This document shows positions 44,471 to 55,460 of a stretch of 64,000 nt of DNA, piece by piece. The DNA comes from Heloderma charlesbogerti (lineage: Eukaryota; Chordata; Lepidosauria; Squamata; Helodermatidae). Where the stretch lies: positions 305,501 through 369,500 of the forward strand of contig JANEZZ010000982.1 of the NCBI GenBank assembly GCA_026122225.1, written 5' to 3'. The notes beneath the pieces are model-generated. The model was not told the DNA's origin and ran no database searches. It was given only the letters and a program-made list of their open reading frames with translations. The number at the start of each line of letters is the position of its first letter. Within the stretch, counting starts at the first letter, position 1. The position numbers were made by a program, and so were the translations under genes.

Positions 44471-45401
44471 GCAGAAGAGGACGTGGTTTGCGTGGTGATG
44501 GTCCGTTGCATGTTCAATCCGTTGCATGGGCTGGAAGCAACTGTAGACCTTTTGGATTCTATCATCATTTTTAAGCTCAGCTCTGTGACTTTTTTCTGCA
44601 CATTTTAACTCATATCGTGGTTTGCAAATGTAGAGTCAATACTGATACGATGTCAGAGATCCATGGTCAGATCTCCCAATGTTTTTTTAAGCACTAATGC
44701 AGCTCTGTGTTTTGGGATGGGGGTGATTTATTTTTAGTGGTGCAGCAGCAAAGCCAGCAATGAGGGGGGGATACTGAGTCTTTCCCCCTGTAATATTTTC
44801 CACACACACCTCCCAAAACAAAGGAAACGATCCAATGATATATGGCCACTAGCACTACTGATGTTGCGCTAGCAGAATCCAATGCTTGTGCAACATCAGC
44901 AACGCTTGCATCTGTTATTGATGTTGCACCAGCATTTGCTTCTGCTAGTACAATGGCAATAAGACTACTGGCCAGACGCTGCTGGATCCTTCCCAAACAA
45001 ACCTAGCTACTAGCTCTGCTAGGTGGTGAAAGACAGGCATGATGCAGATACCTGTGTTTTTCCTTCCCAGTACCAGTAGGCTAGTTGTTTGAAAGATAGA
45101 GAGGATTTCAATGGGGAAATGGCATGGGAGAAAAAGGTAAAGGCTGCAGTGCCATTGCTCTATCAAAATCAGAGCCACCCATGCACCCCAGGCTACCCTA
45201 AAGTTTTGTTTTGTTAACTCAGGAGATCGATCAAAGATCTCCTGCTGTGTTTGGCTCGTAGTCTTGGTGACCTGAACTTTGGAAAGCAAGCTAGATTAAA
45301 CAGAGATCATGTAAACTAGAAACTCATTCTTTGTAAACTTGGAAGTTGCACTGGAGGCTGTGCTGGATGAAAAATGCTGTCACTCTTGGGGCACTGCCAC
45401 A

Positions 45402-45428
45402 GTCTGTCTGTCTGTCTGTCTGTCTGTC
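45402..45428. repeat. (GTCT)n microsatellite
   Basis: Six to seven GTCT units, followed by TATTTAGTTTATATCCTGC, which resembles a LINE or SINE tail. Confidence 0.85.
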
Positions 45429-45429
45429 T

Positions 45430-47717
45430 ATTTAGTTTATATCCTGCTGTTCCTTTAGAAAGTTCAGAGTGGTTAAAGTCAAGCTCCCAGTTGTCTCCCA
45501 TCTGGTCTCCAATCAGGGCCACATCTCCTTAACGTTACATTTTCTAGAAGATTTAAGTTTTTCCAATTGCTAGATCCTAGTTTTATCCCTAACTAATATA
45601 ACGCTTTTCTGTGTTGCGTTTCTTCCTTCCCACAAAAATCAAGTGAAATTGATTTCGGGTTCACTTGGAATGTCCAGAGGCTGTGACGTAAATTTACTGA
45701 CTTGATTTATGAAAATTCTGATCCCAGATAAATGGTGATTCTAATGGACTGAGGTGGGGTGGGGGTTTGAGCGCAAGAGTGCTAGTTTATTCATCCAACA
45801 CCTTGCCATGCCTTCCCCTAGCAACTGAGCTGATATCATTTAACCAGCTTATTGGCAGAACCATTCTTCATGTTCCATAGGATGAACGGAGTTTTCTTCA
45901 TGAGCATGAAATAACAGCTTTTTTGCCTGCCAGTAAAATAAATGCATAGGAATCAGCTGCTCTGTCTGAGGAGGAAAGATCTGAAGAGTTCAAAGGCCAA
46001 TCTAAATTGCTTTGGCTATGATGTTCTTGTAAACGTTTTGAGAGAAAAGTATACTTAATCAGTGTCAACATTTTGCGCGCGCGCACACACACCATGCATT
46101 CTGTGCATTATAGGTAATATTAATTGTACACTTTCTTGGTAAAGGCCTCCAGGCCACTGTGGCTTGAGTGGGATTTCAAAGCAAGCGCATGACAGGTTAA
46201 ACTTGAGAAGGCTGCTGGTGGCGTCAATGCGGGAAGGATGGTGGTAGGATGAAGGGAAACATGGAAATGTGGAGTGAGGGAGTGTATAGTTGAAACAACC
46301 TGCCAATTGTCTCCTCTCTGTCTCTCGCTCTCTCTTAAGTAAAGGCTTAAGGTTCTAGCCAGGTCCTTGGGCTGTTTGATTTGATTTACACTGCTAAGTC
46401 TTAGCTGCCTAACACCATTGATGAAGTGGAAACAAACAGCCATCTCTCCCTCATGCCATATACACACCCACCACAAAATGTCTAAATGCATCAATCTTCT
46501 GAAACAGGCCACCACATTGTGCTGTCCAAACTCCATTAAACGCTGGCTGGCTTTTGAGAGTTACCATTTTAAGAAAAGGGGGGAGAGGGAAAAAAACAGG
46601 AAAGAGAGAAATGAATAGAGGACACTCTGATATAGGTGTGGTGCCACAAAAGTGTGGTGATGGCAGGCATGTACAAAGATTTTGTTCAGGCTGCATTTTT
46701 AAGCAAACCAACCTGAATCGCACTTCCTGGATGAACATGCTGATCAGAACATAATTATACTTTGGTTTTCATACTTCTCTGAATTGCGCAATACAGTTCT
46801 TGGCTGAAAGAACTTAACATGTATTAATTAATTTACTTATTACGTTTAGCTGAAGCTCTGTTGCATGCTTACTGAAATTAATATTTTTATTAAAATGCAT
46901 ACAAAAATGCTTATTTTGGGGTAGAATGCATACAAAAATACATATTTTGTGAAAAAATACATTAAAATAATGGACATTTGTATTTGTTTGTTTTTTAATT
47001 GCAGATTGATTAAATCCCCACCCTCACCCCTTTGGCTCCAGGTTACCAATACACAAAAGCACATACATACACAGATTAAATCACAGTGAAAAAAGAATTT
47101 GGATATGATCATGTGACTGCATTGGCATTCCTTATTGGGTGGCATTTTAATCAATGTGTGTATGTGCTTGTATGCATCAGTAACCTAAAGAGATGGGAGG
47201 GGGACCAAGAATGTGCCAATTCTGATGTTAATATTAGAAATCTCTAAGTTGAAGCAGATGGAGTAGAGCACGAGGCAGAGCCAACCCAGGGAACTATAAT
47301 GAAATGGAACAGGGGACATCCACTCATGCTTCAGATCAGAAGATTTTGAGTAGCGATGGTATAATAATTTGAACCCAGGGAGTTTGGAGGACCAGAATCC
47401 AAACTGGATGTGAGCCTTCAAACCCCAAACTTTCTCTCCAGAGCTGTCAAACTCAAAGTGCTCAGAAGAAGAAACTCTAAGTTTTCCCCTCTACTCCCTA
47501 AGTACCAATACTCCCTCTCTTACCTGCTAGGAGCAGTGGTATTAGCTGAGACAAGAGGCAATGGGAAGACTTCCATCTGCCCTTGCAAGTGCTGGAGTTT
47601 TTTAAAAGATTACCTTCCCAGGATCTACCATGCTTACTCTTTCTAATGGTGGAGCAATGGTGGAAGGAACAGGGTAAACAGAAAAAAAAAGAGGTGAAAG
47701 AATGGGGCAATCATGAG
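45430..47717. other. Intron, nothing recognised
   Basis: No exon or confident transposon. AT-rich blocks with ATGCATACAAAAAT repeats at 46890-46945 resemble interiors of AT-rich TAGGGATG-group elements, but no ends were found. Confidence 0.4.
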
Positions 47718-48137
47718 TTTTTCTCCCTCTGTCAAAATACTACAACCCAGGGTCATCCCCTGAAGCTGATTGGTAGGAGATTCAGGACAGATAAAAGGAA
47801 GTATTTCTTCACACAGCACATAGTTGAACTATGGAATTCTCTACCACAGGATGGAGTGATGGCCACCAATATGGATGGCTTCAAAAAGGTGTTAGACAAA
47901 GTCCTGGAGGAAAAGGCTATCAATGGCTACTAGTCTTGATGGCTATGTGTGACCTCTAGTACCAGAGGCAGTGAGCCTATGCACAGCAGTTGCTGGGGAA
48001 CATGGGTGTGTGGGGAGGTGCTGTTGTGCTCATGTCCTGCTTGTGGGTTCCTGGTCGACGGTTGGCCACTGTGTGGACACAATGCTAGACTAGATGGGCC
48101 CTTGGTCTGATCCAACTTGGCTTTTCTTATGTTCTTA
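47718..48137 (+). mobile_element. CR1-type LINE, 3' end
   Basis: Codons FFSLCQNTTTQGHPLKLIG, RRFRTDKRKYFFTQHIVELW and DKVLEEKAINGY end at a stop at 47931. The tail ends TTTTCTTATGTTCTTATG. Confidence 0.9.
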
Positions 48138-48839
48138 TGCATTATAATATATGTTCCCTATACCAAATGAAACATTTAAAAAAATCCATACTGCTAAATA
48201 CATTTGTTTTTTTGCTTCTGAATGCATTCTCGCTATCTCTCCCCACCACCACCACCCATTTTAAGGAAAGGTTTGATCACACCTCTCAGTTTTCATGTAT
48301 AATTGTGGGGGGTTAGGAGATTGGAAAGTTGAGAGGCATTCGTGTTTAGTTGGCTATGCCATCCAAGGCCAACCCAGAATTGACAGGAGTGTGTGTTAAA
48401 GTTGTGAGCACTGGCAAGCCTGCAGTTGTTAAAAAGTGATATTTTTAAAAAGCAGAAGTTATCCAAACTAGACATATGGAGTACTGGAAGTGTGATCTTG
48501 CGAGACTCAGTTTTTCTTCTTCTTTTCCTGGAGAGCAGCTTCAGTTGCAAAATGCAGACCGTGTCTCTTGTGGTTTAGATTACCACATGCAAGTGTTGGC
48601 CAACAGTCAACTGAAGATATATAATATATTCCAGAATCTGTGAATGTCTAATCACAGGTAAACTGGATATTCGGTAATGCTTTTCCTAAATGCATTACCG
48701 AAATTTTCCTAAATTCCTGAGACAAATGGCTCAGATACACTGAAAGACAATCATAGCATACAATCAGGAAGTTTCAAGAGTGGCAAAAGGAAGTATGTTC
48801 CTCTTGGCTCTTTCAATACATGCAAGGGATTTATGGAAC

Positions 48840-49005
48840 TATATTTTTATCCTGTCCTTCCTTTCTCCAAGGAGCTTAGATGGCATACATGGTTTCTCCC
48901 CTTCCATTGTTTCCCTCACAACAGCCTTGCAGGGTAGGTTAACCTGAGGTAAGAGAGTTGAGGATTTTAACCTGGGTCTCCCAGGTCTGCTTCACCATCC
49001 TGACA
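48840..49005 (-). repeat. Decayed tRNA-derived SINE
   Basis: TTTCTCCAAGGAGCTTAGAT, CCTCACAACAGCCTTGCAGG and ACCTGGGTCTCCCAGGTCTG follow the order of the SINE at 7200-7458 with many changes. Confidence 0.6.
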
Positions 49006-49596
49006 TTCCTCAATCTCATAGCATTCAATAAAAAAAGAAACTTTTGAGGAACATAGTTCATATCGACTGGCCTTGACTTGAGGACCTTCAATTATTTGTA
49101 TGCTGCTGAAGATTTTGAGGTTTGTTTCAGGGGGTTGTATGCAGTGTTAGACCTACTTAGAGTCAAAGCATTGAAATGAATGGGACGTATGAAAAACTGA
49201 CACTGGGTATAATGCAGGATGCCCAGTTATTCATGTAAGGTCAGTTGGGCATGACTGTTGCTAAGTTTGGATTAAGAGTGCAACCTGGAAAAGACGGAGG
49301 CCCTGTTCAGATGTCAAGCTAAGCCATGGTGGTTAGGCCTTTTTTTCTAACCATGGTGGCTTAGCGTGTTGTGTGGGGGAGAAGACTATGCTTATTGTGG
49401 TTACTAAGCCAGCCTGGTTAACCACCCCATGAAAAAGGGTTAAGGGCCCCTGGGATGGCTTGCTATGTCATCTGGTGGGCTCCCTGGTGGCTTAAAGGGG
49501 CTCCAGAGGACTTCCAGGCAGCGACCAGTCCGCCATCAGCAATCAGAGATCAGCAATGTTGAGCAAGCTGTCTTTCAGGAAAGATTGCCTATCTTT

Positions 49597-49974
49597 TAGG
49601 GATGAACAGATCAGTCTCTTTTGGGCCTGTATCACGTTCACACATGTTCATTCATAAATCTATTTGTTCCCAGTTCCACATTAATCCACTTTTTAAAAAA
49701 AGTCCACAGGAAAATGTGTATTTTACTGTGTATTTCACACATTTTAATGCATTTTCCCACAAAATATGTATAGATTAATGTATTTTATCCCTAAGTAATT
49801 CAGTTTTAAGTGCATGTTGGCATGTTGTTTGAGCTGAAGTGCAAAATTTTTGAAGGAAAACTACATTACACTTCATGTACCAGTCTGGAAGGGAGGTATG
49901 GATCACTTCATTTTAGATTAGAATTACTGTGGAAAAGACATTCATGTATTATTATTTTAAAATACGTTCCACAT
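49597..49974 (+). mobile_element. AT-rich TAGGGATG-group element, left end kept
   Basis: Starts TAGGGATGAACAGATCAGTC. The interior has TTTCACACATTTTAATGCAT and related blocks. Its right end is not clear and it runs up to the fold-back fragment at 49975. Confidence 0.55.
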
Positions 49975-50230
49975 TAGGAATGGGGGAGAAATCCTCCATG
50001 GACCCCAGTGAGACCGGATTCAAAAGAATCTGCCCCCCCCCCCCGGAGCCCGTGGCGGATCGGAAGACTTACCTCTGCCTCCAGGAGAAATCCTTGCTGG
50101 CCAGATCCTCCCTGCCGGCTGGCTCTGGAGTGCCAGCGATATGGCCACCATTGCTGTATTGCTGGCTGGGCGGATTGACTGCGGATGCAAATGGCGTCCA
50201 CTACGCCATTTGCGGCCGTGAAGGTCTTAG
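49975..50230 (+). mobile_element. Fold-back element, alpha half only
   Basis: Starts TAGGAATGGGGGAGAAATCC. It contains the complement of a donor-like site (GACTTACCTCTG near 50066), GGATGCAAATGGCGTCC (50183) and CGCCATTTGCGGCC (50204), then stops abruptly. The beta half is missing. Confidence 0.7.
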
Positions 50231-50654
50231 TTTAAGCTAAATGCAGCCATAAATGGTGAAACACATTCTCAAATCCTAAACTACATGGAGAGTTGTTTCC
50301 ACTGTTTGGGCTATAATGCCAAAACAGTGCATGAGGTAGTTGCTGCAGTGGGTGGTGGCGTTAGGAAAACATTGTTTTCAGTTGCTGAAAAACAACCATG
50401 TATTATATTTTATTAGCCACATGGAAAATACATTGCTACATGAACTTTTCCAGAGGAGGAATTCATGCATTTGGAATTTGCTAGGTAATCTGATATTGTA
50501 ATTTAGCAGGGGAGCCCAGGGATGATTCGCACCACCTACAAGGCAGCGGGGGCGGGGAAGCAGTTCTTCGGGAACCAACCTCGGAGCATGGGTTCCCGGC
50601 AGAAACCAACCAATCCCATGGCCATCTAGCCACTGACTTGCGGCCAAAGGATTG

Positions 50655-50760
50655 TGCCCTTCCAGTGTAATCCTATGCAGGTCTACTCAGAATGAAGTCC
50701 CACTGAGATCAGTGGGATATTATCTCACTTAAGTATGCATAGCATTGCAGACTTAATGTC
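50655..50760. repeat. Short interspersed repeat (TAATCCTATGCAGG type)
   Basis: GTAATCCTATGCAGGTCTAC and AAGTATGCATAGCATTGCAG are inverted arms, around AAGTCCCACTGAGATCAGTG. Confidence 0.65.
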
Positions 50761-51189
50761 ATACTCGTCTTGCTCCATGAAGGGAGACATTAAGTCAAGA
50801 AGTGGCAACACCAAGTCTGCCTGGCTTGGGATCCCAATCCATCTCGCTGGCTCCCCAGGTAGCCAAGCCCCTTTCTTCTGGCTCAACCCCCTTTCTTCCA
50901 ACCACTGATAGTTTTTCCCAGCTTTTTCATGGTTTCTCCCCATTCTAAAAGGAGGAAGTGCCTCTCCCAAGACTTAGTGGCAGGAAGAGCTTGAAGCTAA
51001 AACATGCTGGTGTTTTGGGCTCCACCCCTGTTGCCTTTGGCCTTGCCCACCACTGGAACGTAGACCCCAAGAACTGCTCCAAACTTCAGTTCAGTCCACA
51101 GGCTGAAAAAGGTTCAACACCCCTGCATTAGACGCAGATTTTAGTATAATGTGACTTTCTCTCTTACACTTGCAGGAATGCCAAGTGAA

Positions 51190-51275
51190 GACTTAGGCTG
51201 CAATTCCATGCTCACTTACCTGGGAGTAAGTCCCATTGAACTCAATTGGGCTTACTTATGAGTAGATATGGACCC
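51190..51275. repeat. Short interspersed repeat (GGGAGTAAGTCCCATTGA type)
   Basis: TAGGCTGCAATTCCATGCTC, GGGAGTAAGTCCCATTGAAC and TCAATTGGGCTTACTTATGA match a repeat common in reptile genomes. Same group as 50655-50760. Confidence 0.7.
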
Positions 51276-51963
51276 AGTAAACATCGTGTCTGAGCAGGGA
51301 TTTGAACTTGGATTTCAAATGTCCAGGTCCAGCATGGTAGCACAACCCCAATTGTTGTGCTAGTCTAGGGGGTCCCCATCCTGTTTGCATCAGTGGGCAC
51401 ATTTGGAATTTTGAGAGAATGTTGTGGGGACTCTCACAAAATGCCTACCATGGGGCCATTCATAAAATGTCTGCCATGGTCAGTCACAAAACACTCATTC
51501 CCCAGAAGGCAAACTGGTGAGACTATGAGAAATGTAACTTGCCCAAGAATTGGGGTCTGACTGAGCTCCAAAACACAAAACCAATAAGTATTCAGATACA
51601 GATGGTGCTGGAGGGCAGAGCTTCACGCCAGCCCCCATCTCTCTCTCTCTCTCTCTCTCTCCCCCCCTGCCTTTCCCCCAGTACTGGGACAGAAGGAGGC
51701 TTACAAAAATTAAAACATATACAATTAAAACATATGAAAATATACAAAAGTTAAAATATAATGAAACAACAATACAGTTAAAATTATATTAAAACAGCAT
51801 TTTAAAACAGTATTTTAGCAGCTTACCCCCAGGTTCCAACTATGTCCCAAAGGCCTGCTGGAGCAAGAATGTTTCAGCCTGCCCCCAGAAACACATCAAG
51901 GAGGGAGCCATCCTAGCCTCCCTGGGAAGGGTGTTCCACAGCTGTGGGACAGCCACCGAGAAA

Positions 51964-52386
51964 TAGGGGTGTATGAAACCCACTCACCAGTCTTCCTGGG
52001 GGTCCACAGGGGGGGGCGATCTGTTCCTCCCCCTGGAATCCTCCCCAGCTGGCTCTGCCTGCAGCCGGACTTCTGCCCTCTGCTGGTCTGGGGATGCAAA
52101 TGTTGTCCAGCATAGAGAAAGATTTACATAGCCTATCACGAAAACAGCAGGGATGCAAATGGCGTCCACTACACTGGATGCCATTTGTGTCCGCAGACTG
52201 GCAGCAGACGGCTGCAGACTCAGTGGATGGACCCAGACCCAGCCGGCGGCAGGTAGGGTCCATCCGGGCGAACTTTGCAGGGTGGCGGATGGGGGTTGGT
52301 CCATTCCACCACGGACTCCGGGGGGGGGTGGATTCTAAAGAATCCAGCCTCATTGGAGTCCGTTGTGGAATTCTCTGCCATCCCTA
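51964..52386 (-). mobile_element. Fold-back hAT-type element, short
   Basis: 423 bp. Starts TAGGGGTGTATGAAACCCAC (beta) and ends GGAATTCTCTGCCATCCCTA (alpha). Flanked by CCGAGAAA and CCGAGAAG (7 of 8). Only half of a GTGATAGGCT-type hairpin remains (TTACATAGCCTATCACG, 52124-52140). GGATGCAAATGGCGTCC faces GGATGCCATTTGTGTCC at 52153-52192. Donor-like sites are weakened (CCCACTCACC, GCAGGTAGGG). Confidence 0.85.
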
Positions 52387-52596
52387 CCGAGAAGGCCTTC
52401 TCCCTGGTTCCCACCAAATGTGCCAGTGACAACGGTGGGACTGAGAGAAGGGCCTCCCCAGAAGATCTCAGAACATGGGCAGGTTCATAAGGGAGGATAC
52501 GGTCTTTCACATAACCTGGACCAGAGCCGTATGGGGCTTTATAGATCATAGCCAGCACTTTGAATTGTGCCCGGAAACAGACTGGAAGCCAGTGAA

Positions 52597-53037
52597 TAGG
52601 GATGGCGGAGAATTCTGCCATGGATTTCAGTGAGGCCCCCCGAAACCCATGGCGGAACGGCCTCCCACTCCCCACCACCCCACGGAATCCCCCCGGGATG
52701 AAGCTTACCTGGGGTGGATGCTGTGGCGGCGGCCGCCGCAAATGGTCTCTCAGCCAGCTGCTGCAGTCGTAGCCGCCGCCATTTGCGTCCTGCCAGGCTG
52801 CCATAATAGGCTACATAAATACTTATGTAGCCTATCACGGCAGCCTGGCAGGACGCAAATGGTGGCCGTTACGACGGCCGCCATTTACGGCCACAGCAGC
52901 CCGGCCGTGGCCAGAACTCCGCGGAGCCGCCATGGAGCGGAGCCAGCCAGGGAGGATTCTGGGGGGAAGGATGGAGCACCTCCCCCCCACTGCAGATCCC
53001 CCACTGCGGAGCCAGGTAAGGGATTTGTACATCCCTA
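52597..53037 (+). mobile_element. Fold-back hAT-type element, perfect TSD
   Basis: 441 bp, from TAGGGATGGCGGAGAATTC to TTTGTACATCCCTA, flanked by perfect CCAGTGAA (52589-52596, 53038-53045). One hairpin at about 52800-52840, bracketed by GCGTCCTGCCAGGCTGCC and its near-complement. The inverted CCGCCATTTGCG / CGCAAATGGTGG pair lies outside it. Outward donor-like sites are the complement of CTTACCTGG (52705-52713) and CCAGGTAAGG (53012-53021). It is the smallest intact copy and the clearest example of the design. Confidence 0.93.
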
Positions 53038-53146
53038 CCAGTGAAGCTGTTCTAACAAGGGAGTTGTATGCTCCCTGTAGCCAGCCCCGGTCAACAGTCT
53101 GGCAGCAGCTCTTTGAACCAACTGCAGTTTCCGAACACTCTTCATT

Positions 53147-53828
53147 AGGGATGGCAGAGAATTCTGCCACAGATCTCGGTGAGGTCGAATGCCAGTGCAT
53201 TCGGCCCCCTGAAATCTGTGGCGGAACGGCCTGCCCCCCCGCGGATCCCCCCCAGGATGAGACTTACCTGGGGCTGATCTTCCGGGGGGCGGCGGCTGCG
53301 GCGGCTGGTCTTCCGACCAGCTGCCGCCGCCGCCATTTGCAGTCTTGTCGGGGGTTTTTTTTTTACAAGACGTGATAGGCTACATAAAGACTTACATAGC
53401 CTATCACGTCTGGCTTTAAAAAAAAACCGCATACGCAAATGGCGGCAGCTACGGCCACCGCCATTTGCGTTCCTTATTTTTGGCCGTCTTAGTCTACATA
53501 AATATTTATGTAGACTAAGACCGCGAAAATAAGGGGAACGCAAATAACGTAGCGGACTATCATGGCTGACTACAGGGACGCAAACGGCGGCGGCTACGAC
53601 CGCCGCCATTTGCATCCCTGCTAGCCAGCGGCTGGATGTCCAGCTGCTGGCAGAGCCAGCCGGCAGCCCTGCAGAATCCCTACAGAGCGGAGCCGGCCGG
53701 CCAGGATTCCAGAGGGGAGATGCAGAGCGCCTCCCCCCCCAGCGAGGATTCCAGGGGGAGGGACAGAGTGCCTCCCCGCCCCAGCCGAACCCGGTGGAGC
53801 CAGGTAAGGGGAGTTTCGTACATCCCTA
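53147..53828 (+). mobile_element. Fold-back hAT-type element, perfect TSD
   Basis: 682 bp, from TAGGGATGGCAGAGAATTC to TTTCGTACATCCCTA, flanked by perfect CTCTTCAT (53139-53146, 53829-53836). Hairpins at about 53370-53408 and 53486-53521, the second a perfect 36-bp palindrome. Inverted ATGGCGGC pairs lie at about 53432-53470 and 53579-53615. Outward donor-like sites are the complement of ACTTACCTGG near 53265 and GCCAGGTAAGG near 53798. Confidence 0.93.
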
Positions 53829-53930
53829 CTCTTCATAGGCAGCCCCACGTAGAGCACGTTGCAGTAATCCAAACAGGATCTATGTAAGGCATGTGTCACC
53901 GTGGCCCTATTAGACATCTCCATATATATA

Positions 53931-54145
53931 TTTAAATAGTTTTAAAATTTAATTTTAATGTTTAATATTTAAAATAATGTAAATATATAAATATATAATT
54001 TAAATATTATACACATATATATACACACACACACATATATATACACACACACACACACACACATATATATACACAGACACACACACACACACATATATAT
54101 ACACAGACACACACACACACACAGACACACACACACACAAATTTT
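53931..54145. repeat. Compound (AT)n/(CA)n low-complexity tract
   Basis: ATTTAAAATT-type text passes into alternating ATATAT and CACACA blocks with repeated CATATATATACACA units, ending near 54140. Confidence 0.9.
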
Positions 54146-55199
54146 TAAAAACATTAAGAAATAAAATTAAAATAAGGAGCTGCAGGGAGCAGGGCAGGAT
54201 GTTTGGGAATGCATTGGTGCCAATGGGTACTACATTGGAGACCCCAGTGCTAGTTTTTGACTATGCCAAGGATTTACTCTTTTTTTCTTATGCTGCTGAA
54301 AAAGGCTTCAAGCCCTGGCTGCATCATATTACAAAGCCTCCATCTTTGTTCTGTGTCATGGATGGAAGAAGTTGTAAGAAGAACCCAGAGTATGGAACCT
54401 TTACTTCTGGGTGGTTAGATTTTTTTCCACAAAAGCCAAAGATGTTGAAGGAAACTGTGTTTTTTGGGGGGGGGGGATTCTAAGCCATGTCATTTTGAGG
54501 CCGTTGATCTGCATAAAGTCAAGTTTCTTTTTCTGGATGAAAGTAACATCTTCAGAAAGGGCAAGAGCAGGAAAGTCCTAATTAATCCCTTCTTACCATG
54601 AGTGGCTGTAACAGTAAGTCATGTTCTGTTTAATCCATTGCCTTCCTGTGGATAAGGACAAGATGAGCCAAAAGAATTCTGGAATAAGGGAAAGGGAGTT
54701 AGGTATTGATTGCACTTTCACTTGCTATGGCTCCATATTAATGGCATGTTTATATATAATCTAGATCTACAATCTACCTATATTGTATTACACATGCATG
54801 GCTTATCTAACCCTTGAAGAGTTTTTAATGTACAATGGCTGTTGTGAGCAACACATTTTCCCAGGTCCCCGTTTCTCTCCCCTAAGCAAAGAAGACACAT
54901 GCTGAGAAACTTTAGTTTCATGTTCAACTCATTTCTACATGATGCGCTGACCCTGGACTCTTCTAAGTACCAGATGCTTGAAAAAATTGCAAGGGATGGC
55001 GATACCCATCACACCTTGAATGTGTGAGGAATGATGATTAGCTGGCCTTTGGCCTGATTCAGCAAGCCATCTCTCACATTCTTTACACAACATAACTGAA
55101 TAGGAATGCAGTGGTGACATGACAGTCTTTCTTTCAATATTGCTTTCTCACATACACTGATAATGGACTCATTTTCCAAGGGCAATATGCAACTGTATC
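54146..55199. other. Intron, one unassigned open frame
   Basis: A 94-codon frame at 54199-54483 (starting MFGNALVPMGTTLETPVLVF) has mixed composition that could be a pseudogene scrap. I recognise no family, and the frame closes shortly after a G-run at 54464-54476. Confidence 0.35.
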
Positions 55200-55460
55200 A
55201 TTCTACTAGTGTAAATGACGTTGTGCTAACAGAAACTAGGCTCTGAGCTATGCGCAAGAGGAGAATCCAACAAAGTTACATTTGCACAATCGCAGTTGCG
55301 CAACAGGCTGTGCAATTGGCTGTGCAATATACTTGCACAACCACTTGTGCAAGTGTAATGTGAAACTGCTTGTGCAATGGAAATATTTGGTGGACCTCCA
55401 CTGACATTATTTGAGTTTGTGGAACGACAAAGTTGGATATTGCCCCAAGTGTGCACCTTC
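55200..55460. repeat. Cluster of TTGYGCAA-like palindromes
   Basis: Between 55282 and 55378 the text contains TTGCACAA, TTGCGCAA, two TGTGCAAT, TTGCACAA and two TTGTGCAA. AAAGTTACATT and GGCAATATCCAAC-type text nearby suggests a decayed interspersed repeat rather than a designed enhancer. Confidence 0.6.

Larger units (their letters stand above)
51690..53930 (-). mobile_element. L2-like LINE copy hit by three fold-back insertions
   Basis: On the minus strand: HRSCLDYCNVLYVGLP codons at 53890-53840, FRAQFKVLAMIYKAPYGSG at 52575-52515, and the AFSV-type C-terminal block near 52390. An A-rich tail with TTAAAACATATACAATTAAA lies at 51700-51800. Removing the elements at 51964-52386, 52597-53037 and 53147-53828 leaves LINE sequence that reads across each junction. 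Confidence 0.78.

Noticed and set aside
54199..54483. 94-codon open frame as a possible gene or processed pseudogene
   Set aside because: No recognised domain, no splice signals, no poly(A) tail or TSD seen; left as unassigned.
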